Of a DNA stretch of 64,000 nucleotides, positions 44,455 to 53,579 are shown piece after piece. Location of the stretch: positions 1,032,501 to 1,096,500 of the forward strand of contig NC_015958.1 in the NCBI RefSeq assembly GCF_000147695.2, written 5' to 3'. The notes beneath the pieces were generated by a model. The model was not told the origin of the DNA. It made no database searches and worked only from the letters and a program-made list of their open reading frames with translations. Each line of letters opens with the position of its first letter. The stretch's first letter is position 1. The position numbers were made by a program, and so were the translations under genes. The stretch comes from Thermoanaerobacter wiegelii Rt8.B1. GTDB taxonomy: Bacteria; Bacillota; Thermoanaerobacteria; Thermoanaerobacterales; Thermoanaerobacteraceae.

Positions 44455-45615
44455 GTGGCTAAAAAAGATTTATATGAAATATTAGGAGTAGATAGAAATG
44501 CCACAGAAGAGGAAATAAAAAAGGCTTATAGACGGCTTGCTAAGAAATATCATCCTGACTTGAACCCAGGAGATAAAGAAGCAGAGCAAAAATTTAAAGA
44601 AATAAACGAAGCTTACGAAATTCTCTCCGACCCTCAAAAAAGAGCTCAATATGACCAATTTGGAGACGCAGCCTTTGAGCAAGGCGGTTTTGGCCAAGGT
44701 GGATTTGGTCAAGGAGGTTTTGGAGAGGGCGGTTTTGATTTTGGAGGCTTTGGAGGATTTGGCGATATATTTGGCGATATTTTTAATGATTTCTTTGGTA
44801 CTGGCAGGAGAAGAGCAGAAACAGGCCCTCAAAAGGGTAATGACATAAGATATGACCTTACTTTAACTTTTGAAGAAGCTGCTTTTGGGGCAGAAAAAGA
44901 AATAGAGGTTGAACGATTTGAAGAGTGTGATACGTGTAAAGGAACAGGGGCCAAGCCGGGTAGTAAACCAGAGACTTGTCCTGTATGTCATGGAACTGGT
45001 GAAGTGAGAACTGCACAGAATACTCCTTTTGGAAGAATTGTAAATATAAGAACTTGCCCTAAGTGCCATGGTGAAGGAAAAATTATTACTGACCCTTGCA
45101 ACAAATGCGGTGGCACAGGTAAAATTAGGAGGAGGAGAAAAATTAAAGTTACTATACCAGCGGGAATAGACGAAGGACAAATGCTTACCTTAAGAGGAGA
45201 AGGAGAGCCAGGCTTAAGAGGAGGTCCAAGGGGAGACCTGTATATTGTAATTCACGTAAAACCCCACGAGTTATTTACAAGAGAAGGATACAATGTACAT
45301 TTGAAAATGCCCATAAGTTTTGCTGATGCAGCTTTAGGTGGAGAAATAAAAATTCCTACGCTGGATGGAACAGTTAGCTTTACAATACCAGAAGGGACCC
45401 AGACAGGGACTAAGTTTAGGTTAAGGGGAAAAGGGATTCCTCACATAAATGGAAGAGGACGCGGAGACCAAATTGTAGAGGTTTATATTGATGTGCCTAA
45501 AAAATTGACAGAAAAGCAAAAAGAATTGCTAAGAGAATTAAAAAAATTAGAAGGAAATACTACGACAGAATCAAAATCATTTTTTCAAAGGATGAAGGAC
45601 GCTTTTGGCGGATAA
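44455..45615 (+). CDS. dnaJ: Chaperone DnaJ (Hsp40)
   Basis: DnaJ stimulates DnaK ATP hydrolysis. The 386-residue type I protein has a J domain with the HPD motif ([10 protein letters not shown]), a Gly/Phe-rich region (about residues 75-115, with [12 protein letters not shown] repeats), four CxxCxGxG zinc repeats ([32 protein letters not shown]) and the client-binding C-terminal domains. Starts with GTG 44455 after GGCAGGTGAG. Confidence 0.97.
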   Translation: MAKKDLYEILGVDRNATEEEIKKAYRRLAKKYHPDLNPGDKEAEQKFKEINEAYEILSDPQKRAQYDQFGDAAFEQGGFGQGGFGQGGFGEGGFDFGGFGGFGDIFGDIFNDFFGTGRRRAETGPQKGNDIRYDLTLTFEEAAFGAEKEIEVERFEECDTCKGTGAKPGSKPETCPVCHGTGEVRTAQNTPFGRIVNIRTCPKCHGEGKIITDPCNKCGGTGKIRRRRKIKVTIPAGIDEGQMLTLRGEGEPGLRGGPRGDLYIVIHVKPHELFTREGYNVHLKMPISFADAALGGEIKIPTLDGTVSFTIPEGTQTGTKFRLRGKGIPHINGRGRGDQIVEVYIDVPKKLTEKQKELLRELKKLEGNTTTESKSFFQRMKDAFGG

Positions 45616-45642
45616 TAAATTTGAGTAAAGGTGTGGAAAAGA

Positions 45643-46569
45643 ATGAAATGGATTGAAGTACAAGTGACAACTTCACAAGAGGCAGAAGAGGCTGTGTCAA
45701 ATATCATGCACGAATTAGGGGCTGGCGGTGTAGTTATAAAAAACCCTAATGATGTAAAACTGTTGGCGCAAAGTGATAATTGGGATTACTTTGACCCTTC
45801 TCTTTTTGAAGAAGAGGGAAATATTAAGGTTTTTGCCTATTTTCCTATTGCTTCAGATACTATAGATAGAATAAATATTTTAAAAGATAGAATTGTAGAA
45901 CTTAAATCTTTTGGAGTTGATATAGGCAATTTTGACTTAAAAGTCTCAGAAGTAGATGAAGCGGACTGGGCAAGCAATTGGAAACAGTACTATAAGCCTT
46001 TAAAAATAGGGAAGAAAATAGTGATTAAGCCTTCTTGGGAAGAATATGTATCTCAAGAAGAAGAGATAATTATCGAATTAGACCCCGGAATGGCTTTTGG
46101 CACAGGCACCCATGAGACTACAAAGATGTGTCTGGAATTTTTAGAGGAGATTGTGATACCAGAAAGGATAGTTTTTGATGTAGGTTGTGGTTCAGGTATA
46201 CTTAGTATTGCTAGTAGCAAATTAGGAGCAAAGGAAGTTTATGCGGCAGATATAGACGAAGCTTCCGTGGAAGTAGCCCGACAAAATATAGAATTAAATA
46301 ACTTACAAAATGTAAAAGTATTTAAAAGTGATTTATTAGGCGAATTTAGAGGAAAAGCGGATATTATAGTGGCAAATATAATTGCTGATGTGATAATTAA
46401 GTTGTCGGCAGAGGCTCCTAAATACTTAAAAGAAGAGGGCTTATTTTTAGCTAGTGGTATAATAAAAAGTAGAAAAGAAGAAGTTTTGCAAAAAGTTGAA
46501 GAATTTTTTGAAGTGTTGCAAATTAGAGAAGAAGGAGAATGGTGTGCAATATTATCAAGGAAAAAGTGA
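45643..46569 (+). CDS. prmA: Ribosomal protein L11 methyltransferase
   Basis: PrmA trimethylates L11 at several lysines. A small N-terminal substrate-binding domain (MKWIEVQVTTSQEAEEAV) is followed by a class I methyltransferase with MAFGTGTHETTKMCL and VFDVGCGSGILSI. It ends NIIADVIIKL and SGIIKSRKEEVL. ATG 45643 is chosen, nine bases after AAAGGTG. Position after dnaJ is standard. 308 residues. Confidence 0.95.
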   Translation: MKWIEVQVTTSQEAEEAVSNIMHELGAGGVVIKNPNDVKLLAQSDNWDYFDPSLFEEEGNIKVFAYFPIASDTIDRINILKDRIVELKSFGVDIGNFDLKVSEVDEADWASNWKQYYKPLKIGKKIVIKPSWEEYVSQEEEIIIELDPGMAFGTGTHETTKMCLEFLEEIVIPERIVFDVGCGSGILSIASSKLGAKEVYAADIDEASVEVARQNIELNNLQNVKVFKSDLLGEFRGKADIIVANIIADVIIKLSAEAPKYLKEEGLFLASGIIKSRKEEVLQKVEEFFEVLQIREEGEWCAILSRKK

Positions 46570-46575
46570 GAGCTT

Positions 46576-47312
46576 ATGAGAAAAATTTTTATTGATAGGC
46601 AAAATATTAAAGGAGAATTTGTCTATATAGAAGGAGAAGACTTTCATCATCTGGTAAATGTCTTAAGGCTTAAAAGAGGAAATGAAATTGTTGCATCGGA
46701 TGGATTAAAAGAATATGCTGCTCGCATTGAAGAGATAAAAAAAGACAAGCTTATTTTATTTTTAGAAAGAGAATTAGAATCAAATACAGAGAGTGCCTTA
46801 GAAATTTCATTATTTCAAGGCTTGCCTAAGTCAGATAAAATGGAATTGATTATTCAAAAATGTGCAGAAATTGGAGTTAAAAAATTTATCCCAGTTGTGA
46901 CTCGTTATACGGTTGTAGACATAACTAAAAGCAATATAAATAAAAAAATTGCTAGGTGGAGAAAAATTAGTGAAGAAGCTTGTAAACAATCGGGCAGAAC
47001 TGGGGTGCCCGAAATTTGTATGCCTATTTCCTTTGAAGAGGCTATAAATCAGGTTGATAAGTTTAATCTATGCATAATTCCATATGAAAAGGAACAAACT
47101 TCAAAATTAAAAGAGGTGCTTAAAAAGGCAAAAGGCGTAAAAAAATTGGAATTTTTATAGGCCCTGAAGGAGGTTTTTCTCAAGAGGAAATTGAATTAGC
47201 CTTAAACAAAAGTATTAAGCCTGTAAGCTTAGGCCCCAGGATTTTGCGAACTGAGACAGCAGCCATCGCAGTTTGTTCAATAGTAATGTATGAATTAGGA
47301 GATATGGGGTAA
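46576..47312 (+). CDS. rsmE: 16S rRNA m3U1498 methyltransferase RsmE, frameshifted at an A7 run
   Basis: RsmE is a SPOUT-family enzyme that methylates U1498 of 16S rRNA. Frame one gives the PUA-like domain (HHLVNVLRLKRGNEI) and most of the SPOUT domain (SLFQGLPKSDKMELIIQKCA, EEACKQSGRTGVPEI) and ends at 47160. The knot segment GPEGGFSQEE, then LGPRILRTETAAIAV, lies in another frame through 47312. The switch is at seven A residues (47139-47145); eight would give KKIGIFIGPEGG and a 245-residue protein of normal length. The SAM-binding knot would otherwise be lost. Confidence 0.93.
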
Positions 47313-47343
47313 ATTATAACAAAGAATAAAAAGATATTTTCTA

Positions 47344-47368
47344 ATGCCCTTCGGGGCATGTTTTTTTG
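47344..47368 (+). terminator. Terminator after rsmE
   Basis: ATGCCC TTCG GGGCAT is a very stable tetraloop hairpin, followed by G and a T7 run. Confidence 0.9.
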
Positions 47369-47390
47369 TGTACAATAGCATGTTATAATA

Positions 47391-47401
47391 TGTGATATAA
47401 T
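47391..47401 (+). promoter_or_regulatory. Extended -10 promoter element for mtaB
   Basis: TGTGATATAAT with TATAAT at 47396-47401. No good -35 is seen at 17 bp; the extended -10 may replace it. Confidence 0.55.
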
Positions 47402-47439
47402 ATGAAAAAAAGAGATTTAATAGGAGGAGCATTTTTAAA

Positions 47440-48807
47440 GTGGCAAAAGTAGATTTAACTCTTAGTAATGAGGAATTTTATGAAAGATATGGTCATAAAA
47501 AAACTGTTGCTTTTTATACTTTGGGGTGTAAGGTAAATCAATATGAGACAGAAGTCATGGCTGAGCTTTTTAAAAAAGCTGGTTATGAAGTAGTTGATTT
47601 TAATGAAAAAGCGGATGTTTACGTAATAAATACCTGTACTGTAACAAATAGAAGTGATATGAAGTCAAGGCAGGAGATACGAAAAGCTAGAAAGAAAAAT
47701 CCTGATGCGCTGGTAGTAGCTGCTGGTTGCTATGTGCAAGTAAGTCCAGAGGAAGCTTTTTCTCTTCCGGAAGTGGACATAGCGATTGGTACGAAAAATA
47801 AGGACAAAATAGTGGAATTAGTAGAGGAATTTACACAAAAAAATCAAAAGTTGAGTGTGGTAAATAATATAATGACTCAAAAGGAATATGAGGAATTTGG
47901 AGTAACAGCTTATACAGAAAGGACAAGGGCATATATAAAGATTCAAGACGGCTGCAATCAATACTGTACTTACTGCATAATCCCTTACGCCAGGGGACCT
48001 GTGAGAAGTAGAGACCCCAAAAAAGTACTAGATGAAGTAAAAAGGTTTGCTGATTCAGGGTATAAAGAAATTGTTCTCACAGGTATACACATAGCTTCCT
48101 ATGGCAAAGATTTAAAAAATATTGGGCTTTTGGACATTATAAAGATGATTCACGAAATAGATGGCATAAAAAGGATAAGACTTAGTTCTATTGAGCCTAC
48201 TTTTTTAACTGAAGAGTTTGTGAAAGAAATAGCTAACTTGCCTAAGATGTGCAGGCATTATCATGTATCCCTTCAAAGTGGATGTGATGAAACCTTAAAA
48301 AGAATGGGAAGAAGATATACTACAAAGGAGTACAAAAGTGTAATTGATAGGTTAAGAGAATACATCAAGGATGTGGCAATAACTACAGATGTTATGGTGG
48401 GATTTCCTGGTGAAACGGGAGAGGAGTTTCTCAAGACTTACAAATTTGTGGAAGAGATTTGTTTTAGCAAAATGCATGTTTTTAAATATTCAAGGAGAAA
48501 AGGTACAAGAGCATACAACTTTCCAAATCAAGTTGCAAATCATATAAAAGAAGATAGGAGTAAAAAGCTCATAGAATTGTCTAATAGGTGTGAATATAAA
48601 TTTATGGAGAGTTTTATAGGGAAAACTTTGGAAGTCCTCTTTGAACAACCGGTAAAGAATATGGAGGGTTATGTGGAAGGCTTGACTGATAATTATTTAA
48701 GTGTAGCTGTTAAAGGAGATAGAAAGTTACTTAGAAATGAGATTTTCACAGTGAAAATAAAAGAAATAAAAGATAATTTATTAATTGGAGAAATTGAAGG
48801 AATTTAA
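47440..48807 (+). CDS. mtaB: tRNA t6A37 methylthiotransferase MtaB
   Basis: MtaB converts t6A37 to ms2t6A37 in tRNAs reading ANN codons. The 455-residue radical SAM protein has an N-terminal UPF0004 domain (YTLGCKVNQYETE, NTCTVTNRSDMKSRQ, AAGCYVQ) whose three cysteines bind an auxiliary cluster, the radical SAM motif CNQYCTYCIIPYARG, and a C-terminal TRAM domain. The CNQYCTYC pattern and general sequence fit MtaB. GTG 47440 start after AGGAGGAG. Confidence 0.93.
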   Translation: MAKVDLTLSNEEFYERYGHKKTVAFYTLGCKVNQYETEVMAELFKKAGYEVVDFNEKADVYVINTCTVTNRSDMKSRQEIRKARKKNPDALVVAAGCYVQVSPEEAFSLPEVDIAIGTKNKDKIVELVEEFTQKNQKLSVVNNIMTQKEYEEFGVTAYTERTRAYIKIQDGCNQYCTYCIIPYARGPVRSRDPKKVLDEVKRFADSGYKEIVLTGIHIASYGKDLKNIGLLDIIKMIHEIDGIKRIRLSSIEPTFLTEEFVKEIANLPKMCRHYHVSLQSGCDETLKRMGRRYTTKEYKSVIDRLREYIKDVAITTDVMVGFPGETGEEFLKTYKFVEEICFSKMHVFKYSRRKGTRAYNFPNQVANHIKEDRSKKLIELSNRCEYKFMESFIGKTLEVLFEQPVKNMEGYVEGLTDNYLSVAVKGDRKLLRNEIFTVKIKEIKDNLLIGEIEGI

Positions 48808-48843
48808 AGAGATTTGTAGAATATAAAAAGAGGAGGTGAAAAG

Positions 48844-49188
48844 ATGGCAGATTGCATTTTTTGTAAAATTATAAATAAAGAGATACCTTCCAATATAGTC
48901 TATGAAGATGATTTAGTAGTAGCATTTCGGGATATTAACCCGCAGGCACCTGTACATATCCTCATTGTACCCAAAGAACATATACCGACATTGTTAGATT
49001 TAAATGAGGATAACAAACATTTAGTATCTCATGCTTATATGGTGGCAAAAGAATTGGCAAAAAAAGAGGGCATTGACGAAAAAGGTTATAGAATTATATC
49101 AAACTGTGGAAATGACGGGGGACAAACGGTATATCACATACATTTTCATCTTTTAGGCGGTAGATTTATGACTTGGCCACCAGGTTAA
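48844..49188 (+). CDS. HIT-family (HINT-type) nucleotide hydrolase
   Basis: The 114-residue protein has the HINT pattern: CIFCKIINKEIP with zinc-binding-like cysteines at the start, NPQAPVHILIVPKEHI, and the histidine triad YHIHFHLLGG near the end. HINT enzymes hydrolyse purine nucleoside phosphoramidates. Start ATG 48844 after AGGAGGTG, probably co-transcribed with mtaB (36 bp). Confidence 0.95.
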   Translation: MADCIFCKIINKEIPSNIVYEDDLVVAFRDINPQAPVHILIVPKEHIPTLLDLNEDNKHLVSHAYMVAKELAKKEGIDEKGYRIISNCGNDGGQTVYHIHFHLLGGRFMTWPPG

Positions 49189-49191
49189 TCA

Positions 49192-49220
49192 TTGACACAT
49201 TATGGTTTTAGGAGTATAAT
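49192..49220 (+). promoter_or_regulatory. Perfect-consensus promoter of rpsU
   Basis: TTGACA (49192-49197), 17 bp, TATAAT (49215-49220): identical to the sigma-A consensus, starting in the two bases after the HIT stop. Confidence 0.9.
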
Positions 49221-49227
49221 AAAATGA

Positions 49228-49299
49228 GAGTTTCCAGCAGGACATCGCAGCAAAATACGCAGCTTAGTTTGAGCAGTTTATCTGGAGGGAGGGAGAGTA
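49228..49299 (+). promoter_or_regulatory. 5' leader of rpsU, possibly structured
   Basis: The leader of about 70 nt contains TTTCCAGCAGG with a distant CTGGAGGGAGGG, so CCAG could pair with CTGG next to the ribosome site; GCAGC motifs are repeated inside (GCAGCAAAATACGCAGC). I do not recognise it as a known RNA family. Confidence 0.4.
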
Positions 49300-49485
49300 G
49301 TGTCTGAAGTAAGAGTCGGCGAAAATGAATCATTGGACAACGCTCTGAGAAGATTTAGGCGCCAATGTTCCAAAGCAGGCGTTTTATCAGAGCTTCGCAA
49401 AAGAGAACATTACGAAAGTCCCAGTGTAAAACGTAAGAAAAAATCCGAAGCAGCAAGAAAAAGAAAATATAAATATAATAAATAA
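49300..49485 (+). CDS. rpsU: 30S ribosomal protein S21
   Basis: S21 is a small basic protein of the 30S platform. The 61-residue sequence has [20 protein letters not shown] and ends in the lysine/arginine-rich [22 protein letters not shown] 49300 follows GGAGGGAGGG. Co-transcribed with the yqeY gene, 14 bp downstream, the normal Firmicute order. Confidence 0.96.
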   Translation: MSEVRVGENESLDNALRRFRRQCSKAGVLSELRKREHYESPSVKRKKKSEAARKRKYKYNK

Positions 49486-49499
49486 AGGAAGTGCTTGCC

Positions 49500-49943
49500 A
49501 TGACCCTAAAAGAGCGAATATACAAAGATATGGTAGAAGCTATGAAAAACAAAGATAATTTTAAAAAGAATATTTTAAGTATGGTAAGAGCAGCTATTCT
49601 CCAAGTTGAAAAAGATACTCAAAAAGAATTAGACGATGAAGGGGTCATCAATGTAATTTCTAAGGAGATAAAGCAAAGAAAAGAAGTGTTGCCGGATTAC
49701 GAGAAAAGTGGAAGGCAAGACTTAGTGGATAAAGCCAGAAAAGAAATTGAGATTATGCTTTCTTATTTACCGAAGCAGCTATCCGAAGAGGAAATAGAGG
49801 AAATAGTAAAAAAAGCTATCGAAGAAGCTGGTGCTAAAACTAAAAGCGATATAGGAAAAGTGATGGGAAAGGTAATGCCAATCGTAAAAGGGAGAGCAGA
49901 TGGCAACCTTGTTAAAGACATGGTAAACAAGTATCTACAGTAA
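49500..49943 (+). CDS. yqeY: GatB/YqeY domain-containing protein
   Basis: YqeY proteins resemble the tail domain of GatB and probably bind tRNA. The 147-residue protein shows TLKERIYKDMVEAMKNKD and NILSMVRAAILQVEKDTQKE near the start, and GAKTKSDIGKVMGKVMPIVK, then GRADGNLVKDMV near the end. ATG 49500 follows AAAGGAAGTG. It follows rpsU. Confidence 0.93.
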   Translation: MTLKERIYKDMVEAMKNKDNFKKNILSMVRAAILQVEKDTQKELDDEGVINVISKEIKQRKEVLPDYEKSGRQDLVDKARKEIEIMLSYLPKQLSEEEIEEIVKKAIEEAGAKTKSDIGKVMGKVMPIVKGRADGNLVKDMVNKYLQ

Positions 49944-49946
49944 ACA

Positions 49947-49980
49947 AAGGACTTGATGCTATTAGGTATCAAGTCCTTTC
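49947..49980. terminator. Bidirectional terminator between yqeY and ansA
   Basis: AAAGGACTTGAT pairs with ATCAAGTCCTTT, around GCTATTAGGT. It overlaps the last codons of ansA on the other strand. Confidence 0.85.
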
Positions 49981-50952
49981 TTCTTTAAACAATTTTTTGA
50001 TTTCATTGTAATTATTAGAATAAGCAAGAGCTGCCATGAGTTTTATACGAGCTTTTTGCCCTGAGAGATTACCTCCAAAGATTACCCCTAAGGACTCAAG
50101 ATGCTTTCCGCCACCTTTATAACCGTAAGAGGCATCAACTCTTCCCATAGGACATCTTGAAACTAACACTACAATTACTCCCTTTGATATAGCATATTCT
50201 ATACCCTCAGCCAATTTTGGAGGTACATTTCCCCTTCCTGTTCCTTCTATTACTATTCCTTTTTCTCCACTGTCAACAAGGAATCTGATAATTTTATCGT
50301 CCATACCAAAGGCAACTTTTAAAAGACTGACTCTTGGCTCTAAATGGTCTACTGGTATATAATCTCTTGCCTCAATGTTCCTATAAAAATACGCTCTGTT
50401 ATTATCTACAACACCTATTGGACCTGTTTCAAGGCTTTTAAAGGTGTCAATACTTGAAGTATGAGTTTTTGTGACATCTCGTGCAGCATGTATTTCGTTA
50501 TTGAAAACTACTAACACTCCTTTGTTTTTGGCTTTTTCTGAGGAAGCAGTAATTACAGAAGCAATTAAGTTGCTGGGACCGTCGTATCCAACTTCAGAAG
50601 AATTTTTCATGGCTCCAGTCAAGATTATTGGTTTTTCGGAATTTATAGTTAAGTCTAAAAAGTATGCTGTTTCTTCTATGGTGTCTGTACCGTGAGTAAT
50701 GACGACTCCTTTTACTTGTTGTTTAATGATTACGTTTTCAACTTCTCGTCTCAAATTTATTAATAGCTCGTGAGTAAAGTAAGGACTTGGAAAATTACCA
50801 AATTGGATTATTTCAATTTGGGCAATTTCTTTTATGCTGGGAACCAATTTTAGTATGTCATTTCCTGATAAAGAGGGTATGGCAGCATTTAAATTCGGGT
50901 CATTTTTCATGGATATAGTTCCACCAGTAAAAATTATTACTATTTTCTCCAA
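49969..50952 (-). CDS. ansA: Asparaginase, type I (AnsA-like)
   Basis: L-asparaginase releases ammonia and aspartate. The 327-residue protein has the first catalytic threonine motif IIFTGGTISM and the second VVITHGTDTIEETA, plus the typical CPMGRVDASYGYKGGG and ARIKLMAALAY segments. No signal peptide is seen if the start is TTG 50952, eight bases after GGGGGG; longer in-frame sequence to 51021 lacks a site. It stands between yqeY and yqfC on the opposite strand. An asparagine synthetase is at 13.8 kb. Confidence 0.93.
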   Translation of the reverse strand: MEKIVIIFTGGTISMKNDPNLNAAIPSLSGNDILKLVPSIKEIAQIEIIQFGNFPSPYFTHELLINLRREVENVIIKQQVKGVVITHGTDTIEETAYFLDLTINSEKPIILTGAMKNSSEVGYDGPSNLIASVITASSEKAKNKGVLVVFNNEIHAARDVTKTHTSSIDTFKSLETGPIGVVDNNRAYFYRNIEARDYIPVDHLEPRVSLLKVAFGMDDKIIRFLVDSGEKGIVIEGTGRGNVPPKLAEGIEYAISKGVIVVLVSRCPMGRVDASYGYKGGGKHLESLGVIFGGNLSGQKARIKLMAALAYSNNYNEIKKLFKEERT

Positions 50953-51115
50953 GGCAAATCCCCCCAAAAAATAATTTACAGCAACAGAAATATTTATTTT
51001 ATTACTTTCATTATAATACATTTTCTAGTTACTCAAAAGGTCTAATTGCCTAAAAAAGCAAGAGAATTTTTTTAATTTCTTCCTCATAAAATTTTAAGAG
51101 AAGGGAGGTTACAGT

Positions 51116-51385
51116 ATGAAAGATGGGATAAAAAACGAACTTGTAAATGCAATAGACTTTCCAAAAGAGGTACTGCTTAATCTCCCTAAAATAACTTTGA
51201 TAGGGAAAACCCATGTTACTATTGAAAACCACAAGGGAATTATTGAGTATATTCCTGAAAGGATTAGGGTAAATACGACAATTGGAGTTGTTAGAATATT
51301 AGGTAAAAACATGATTGTAAATTCTATAATGACAGAGATTATAACGATTAGTGGCGAAATAATGAATATAGAAATAATGGTATAG
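51116..51385 (+). CDS. yqfC: Sporulation protein YqfC
   Basis: YqfC is a small sporulation protein made under sigma E in Bacillus. The 89-residue sequence fits the family (LPKITLIGKTHVTIENHKGI, EYIPERIRVNTTIGVVRI, EIITISGEIMNIEI) and precedes yqfD. Start ATG 51116 after AGAAGGGAGG. No sigma-E promoter could be fixed by eye. Confidence 0.9.
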   Translation: MKDGIKNELVNAIDFPKEVLLNLPKITLIGKTHVTIENHKGIIEYIPERIRVNTTIGVVRILGKNMIVNSIMTEIITISGEIMNIEIMV

Positions 51386-51396
51386 GAGGAGTATTT

Positions 51397-52584
51397 TTGG
51401 TTGCAATAAAATTATGGAATTTTTTAAAAGGATATGTTATTATTAAGATTGAAGGTTTGTCAATTGAAAAATTTTTAAATCTCATAATGGTAAATGATGT
51501 CTATATTTGGGATATTGAGCGTAAGAATTATACTACTATAGTCGCAAAAGTAAGTTTAAAGGGTTTTAAAGAAATAGTGTCTTTTGCGAAAAAAACTAAT
51601 TGTCGTGTTTCAGTGATTTCTAAAAGAGGGTTGCCTTTTGTAATTTCTCGATTAAAAAGAAGAAAATCATTGGTTTTAGGGGCAGCAATTTCTCTTATAC
51701 TGATTTATGCATTTTCTACTTTTATATGGGAAATTAATATAGAGACCGTCAACAATGTAAATGAAAAAGTAGTTTTAGAAAAGCTTTCACACTTAGGATT
51801 AAAGCCAGGAGTTTCTAAATTTACTATAGATGTTAATAAAATAGAGACAGAATTTTTATTACAAAATAATGATATATCGTGGATAGGAATAAATATAAAG
51901 GGTACTAATGCTTTTGTAAAAGTTGTAGGTAAAACAAAACCTCAAGAGGTATTGTCAAAAGATGAACCATGCAATATAATAGCTAAAAAAGATGGTATAA
52001 TTTATAAGATGACGGTTTTAGAAGGGGAAGCGGTAAAAAAAGTTGGAGACACAGTAAAAGCGGGAGATATAATTGTTACAGGGATAATTGAAAAGCCAGG
52101 ACTAGAGACAAGATTTGTACATGCTGATGGCCAAATTATTGGGAGGACATGGTATGAAGTTTATGCTGACGCCGAACTCAAAAAAGAAGTCTTTGAGAGG
52201 ACAAACAACAAAATAACTGTTACAAAAATAATATTTGGCAATAATACTATAACTATATCGCCTAAAAAAGTAGACTTTAAGAATTTTGAAAAAGAGGAAA
52301 AAGAGATAATATCAAAAAATTTTCCAGTTAGAATAATAAAAGAAGTATACTATGAAACCAAACCTAAAACTATTGTTTTATCTAAAGAAGAAGCAAAAAA
52401 TATTGCTTTTGAAAAAGCACTAAAGGAGTTGGAGAAGGTTTTAGGCCCTCAAAGTAAGATAGTAAATAAAAAAGAAAGTTATGTGATTATACAAGATAAA
52501 ATATTAAGAGCCAATATTACTGCAGAGGTTTTAGAGGAAATAGGAATGAAAGAAAAAATTTCTTATATAGGAGGGGAACATTGA
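51397..52584 (+). CDS. yqfD: Sporulation protein YqfD
   Basis: YqfD is a membrane protein required for sporulation in many Firmicutes. The 395-residue protein has a YqfD N-terminal domain (FLKGYVIIKIEGLSIEKFLN, RVSVISKRGLPF), one transmembrane helix (about residues 90-108) and a large outer part. It starts with TTG 51397 after GGAGGAG. Overlaps phoH by 4 bp. Confidence 0.92.
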   Translation: MVAIKLWNFLKGYVIIKIEGLSIEKFLNLIMVNDVYIWDIERKNYTTIVAKVSLKGFKEIVSFAKKTNCRVSVISKRGLPFVISRLKRRKSLVLGAAISLILIYAFSTFIWEINIETVNNVNEKVVLEKLSHLGLKPGVSKFTIDVNKIETEFLLQNNDISWIGINIKGTNAFVKVVGKTKPQEVLSKDEPCNIIAKKDGIIYKMTVLEGEAVKKVGDTVKAGDIIVTGIIEKPGLETRFVHADGQIIGRTWYEVYADAELKKEVFERTNNKITVTKIIFGNNTITISPKKVDFKNFEKEEKEIISKNFPVRIIKEVYYETKPKTIVLSKEEAKNIAFEKALKELEKVLGPQSKIVNKKESYVIIQDKILRANITAEVLEEIGMKEKISYIGGEH

Positions 52585-53576
52585 TTAAGGAGTTAGCTAT
52601 TAATATTGAGGATATGGAGCAAGCTGCCAATTTGTTTGGCAACTTTGATGAAAATATTAAGTTAATAGAAGAGGGATTAGATGTCAAGATAGTGTTAAGA
52701 GGAGGAATTATTAAGATAACGGGGGAAGAAAAAAACGTGGAATCTGCTAATAAACTTTTTAACAAATTGATGGGAATGATTGAAAAGGGAGATGTGATTA
52801 CTACTCAAAATGTTTTGTATACTATGAATATGATTGAGGCAGGAGAAGAAGAAAAACTAAAGTCTTTAATGTCTGATATTGTTTGTATAACAGCTAGAGG
52901 CAAACAGATAAGGTGCAAAACTTATGGGCAAATGAGGTATGTAGAAGCTATAAGAAAAAATCAGATTGTATTTGGAATAGGACCTGCCGGTACGGGCAAG
53001 ACCTATTTGGCTATGGCAATGGCTATTACCGCAATGAAAAATAAAGAAGTAGGTCGTATAATTTTAACAAGGCCGGCTGTTGAAGCAGGAGAAAAGTTGG
53101 GTTTTCTGCCAGGAGATTTGCAAGAAAAAGTTGATCCTTATTTAAGACCTTTATATGATGCGCTTTACGACATTTTAGGAGCAGAAGTTTTCCAAAAATA
53201 CATGGAGAAAGGCTTAATTGAGGTAGCACCCCTAGCTTATATGAGAGGTAGAACTTTGGACGATTCTTTTATAATACTTGATGAAGCTCAAAACACCACT
53301 CCTGAGCAGATGAAAATGTTTTTAACCCGTATAGGTTTTGGTTCTAAAGCAGTTATAACTGGTGACGTTACTCAAATAGATTTGCCAAGAGGTAAAAAAT
53401 CCGGACTAAAAGAGGTTATGGAGATATTAAAAGGAATAGAAGGTATAGAGTTTGTAATGCTTTCTGAAGAAGATGTGATAAGGCATCCTCTTGTAGCTAA
53501 AATCATAAAAGCTTATGAAATTTATGAGAAGAACATGGAGGAAAACAAATCAGAAATCCCAGAGCGAGGGGAATAA
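52581..53576 (+). CDS. phoH: PhoH-family ATPase (YbeZ-like)
   Basis: The 331-residue protein has a Walker A loop GIGPAGTGKTYLAMA near residue 134 and Walker B FIILDEAQNTTPEQ. The TRPAVEAGEKLGFLPGDLQEK segment is typical. YbeZ/PhoH partners YbeY in rRNA handling, and ybeY is three genes downstream. Start TTG 52581 overlaps the yqfD stop. Confidence 0.94.
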   Translation: MIKELAINIEDMEQAANLFGNFDENIKLIEEGLDVKIVLRGGIIKITGEEKNVESANKLFNKLMGMIEKGDVITTQNVLYTMNMIEAGEEEKLKSLMSDIVCITARGKQIRCKTYGQMRYVEAIRKNQIVFGIGPAGTGKTYLAMAMAITAMKNKEVGRIILTRPAVEAGEKLGFLPGDLQEKVDPYLRPLYDALYDILGAEVFQKYMEKGLIEVAPLAYMRGRTLDDSFIILDEAQNTTPEQMKMFLTRIGFGSKAVITGDVTQIDLPRGKKSGLKEVMEILKGIEGIEFVMLSEEDVIRHPLVAKIIKAYEIYEKNMEENKSEIPERGE

Positions 53577-53579
53577 TCC

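Noticed and set aside
44690-44770. Short tandem repeat (GGNTTTGGNCAAGG type)
   Set aside because: It encodes the Gly/Phe-rich linker of DnaJ and is normal for the family.
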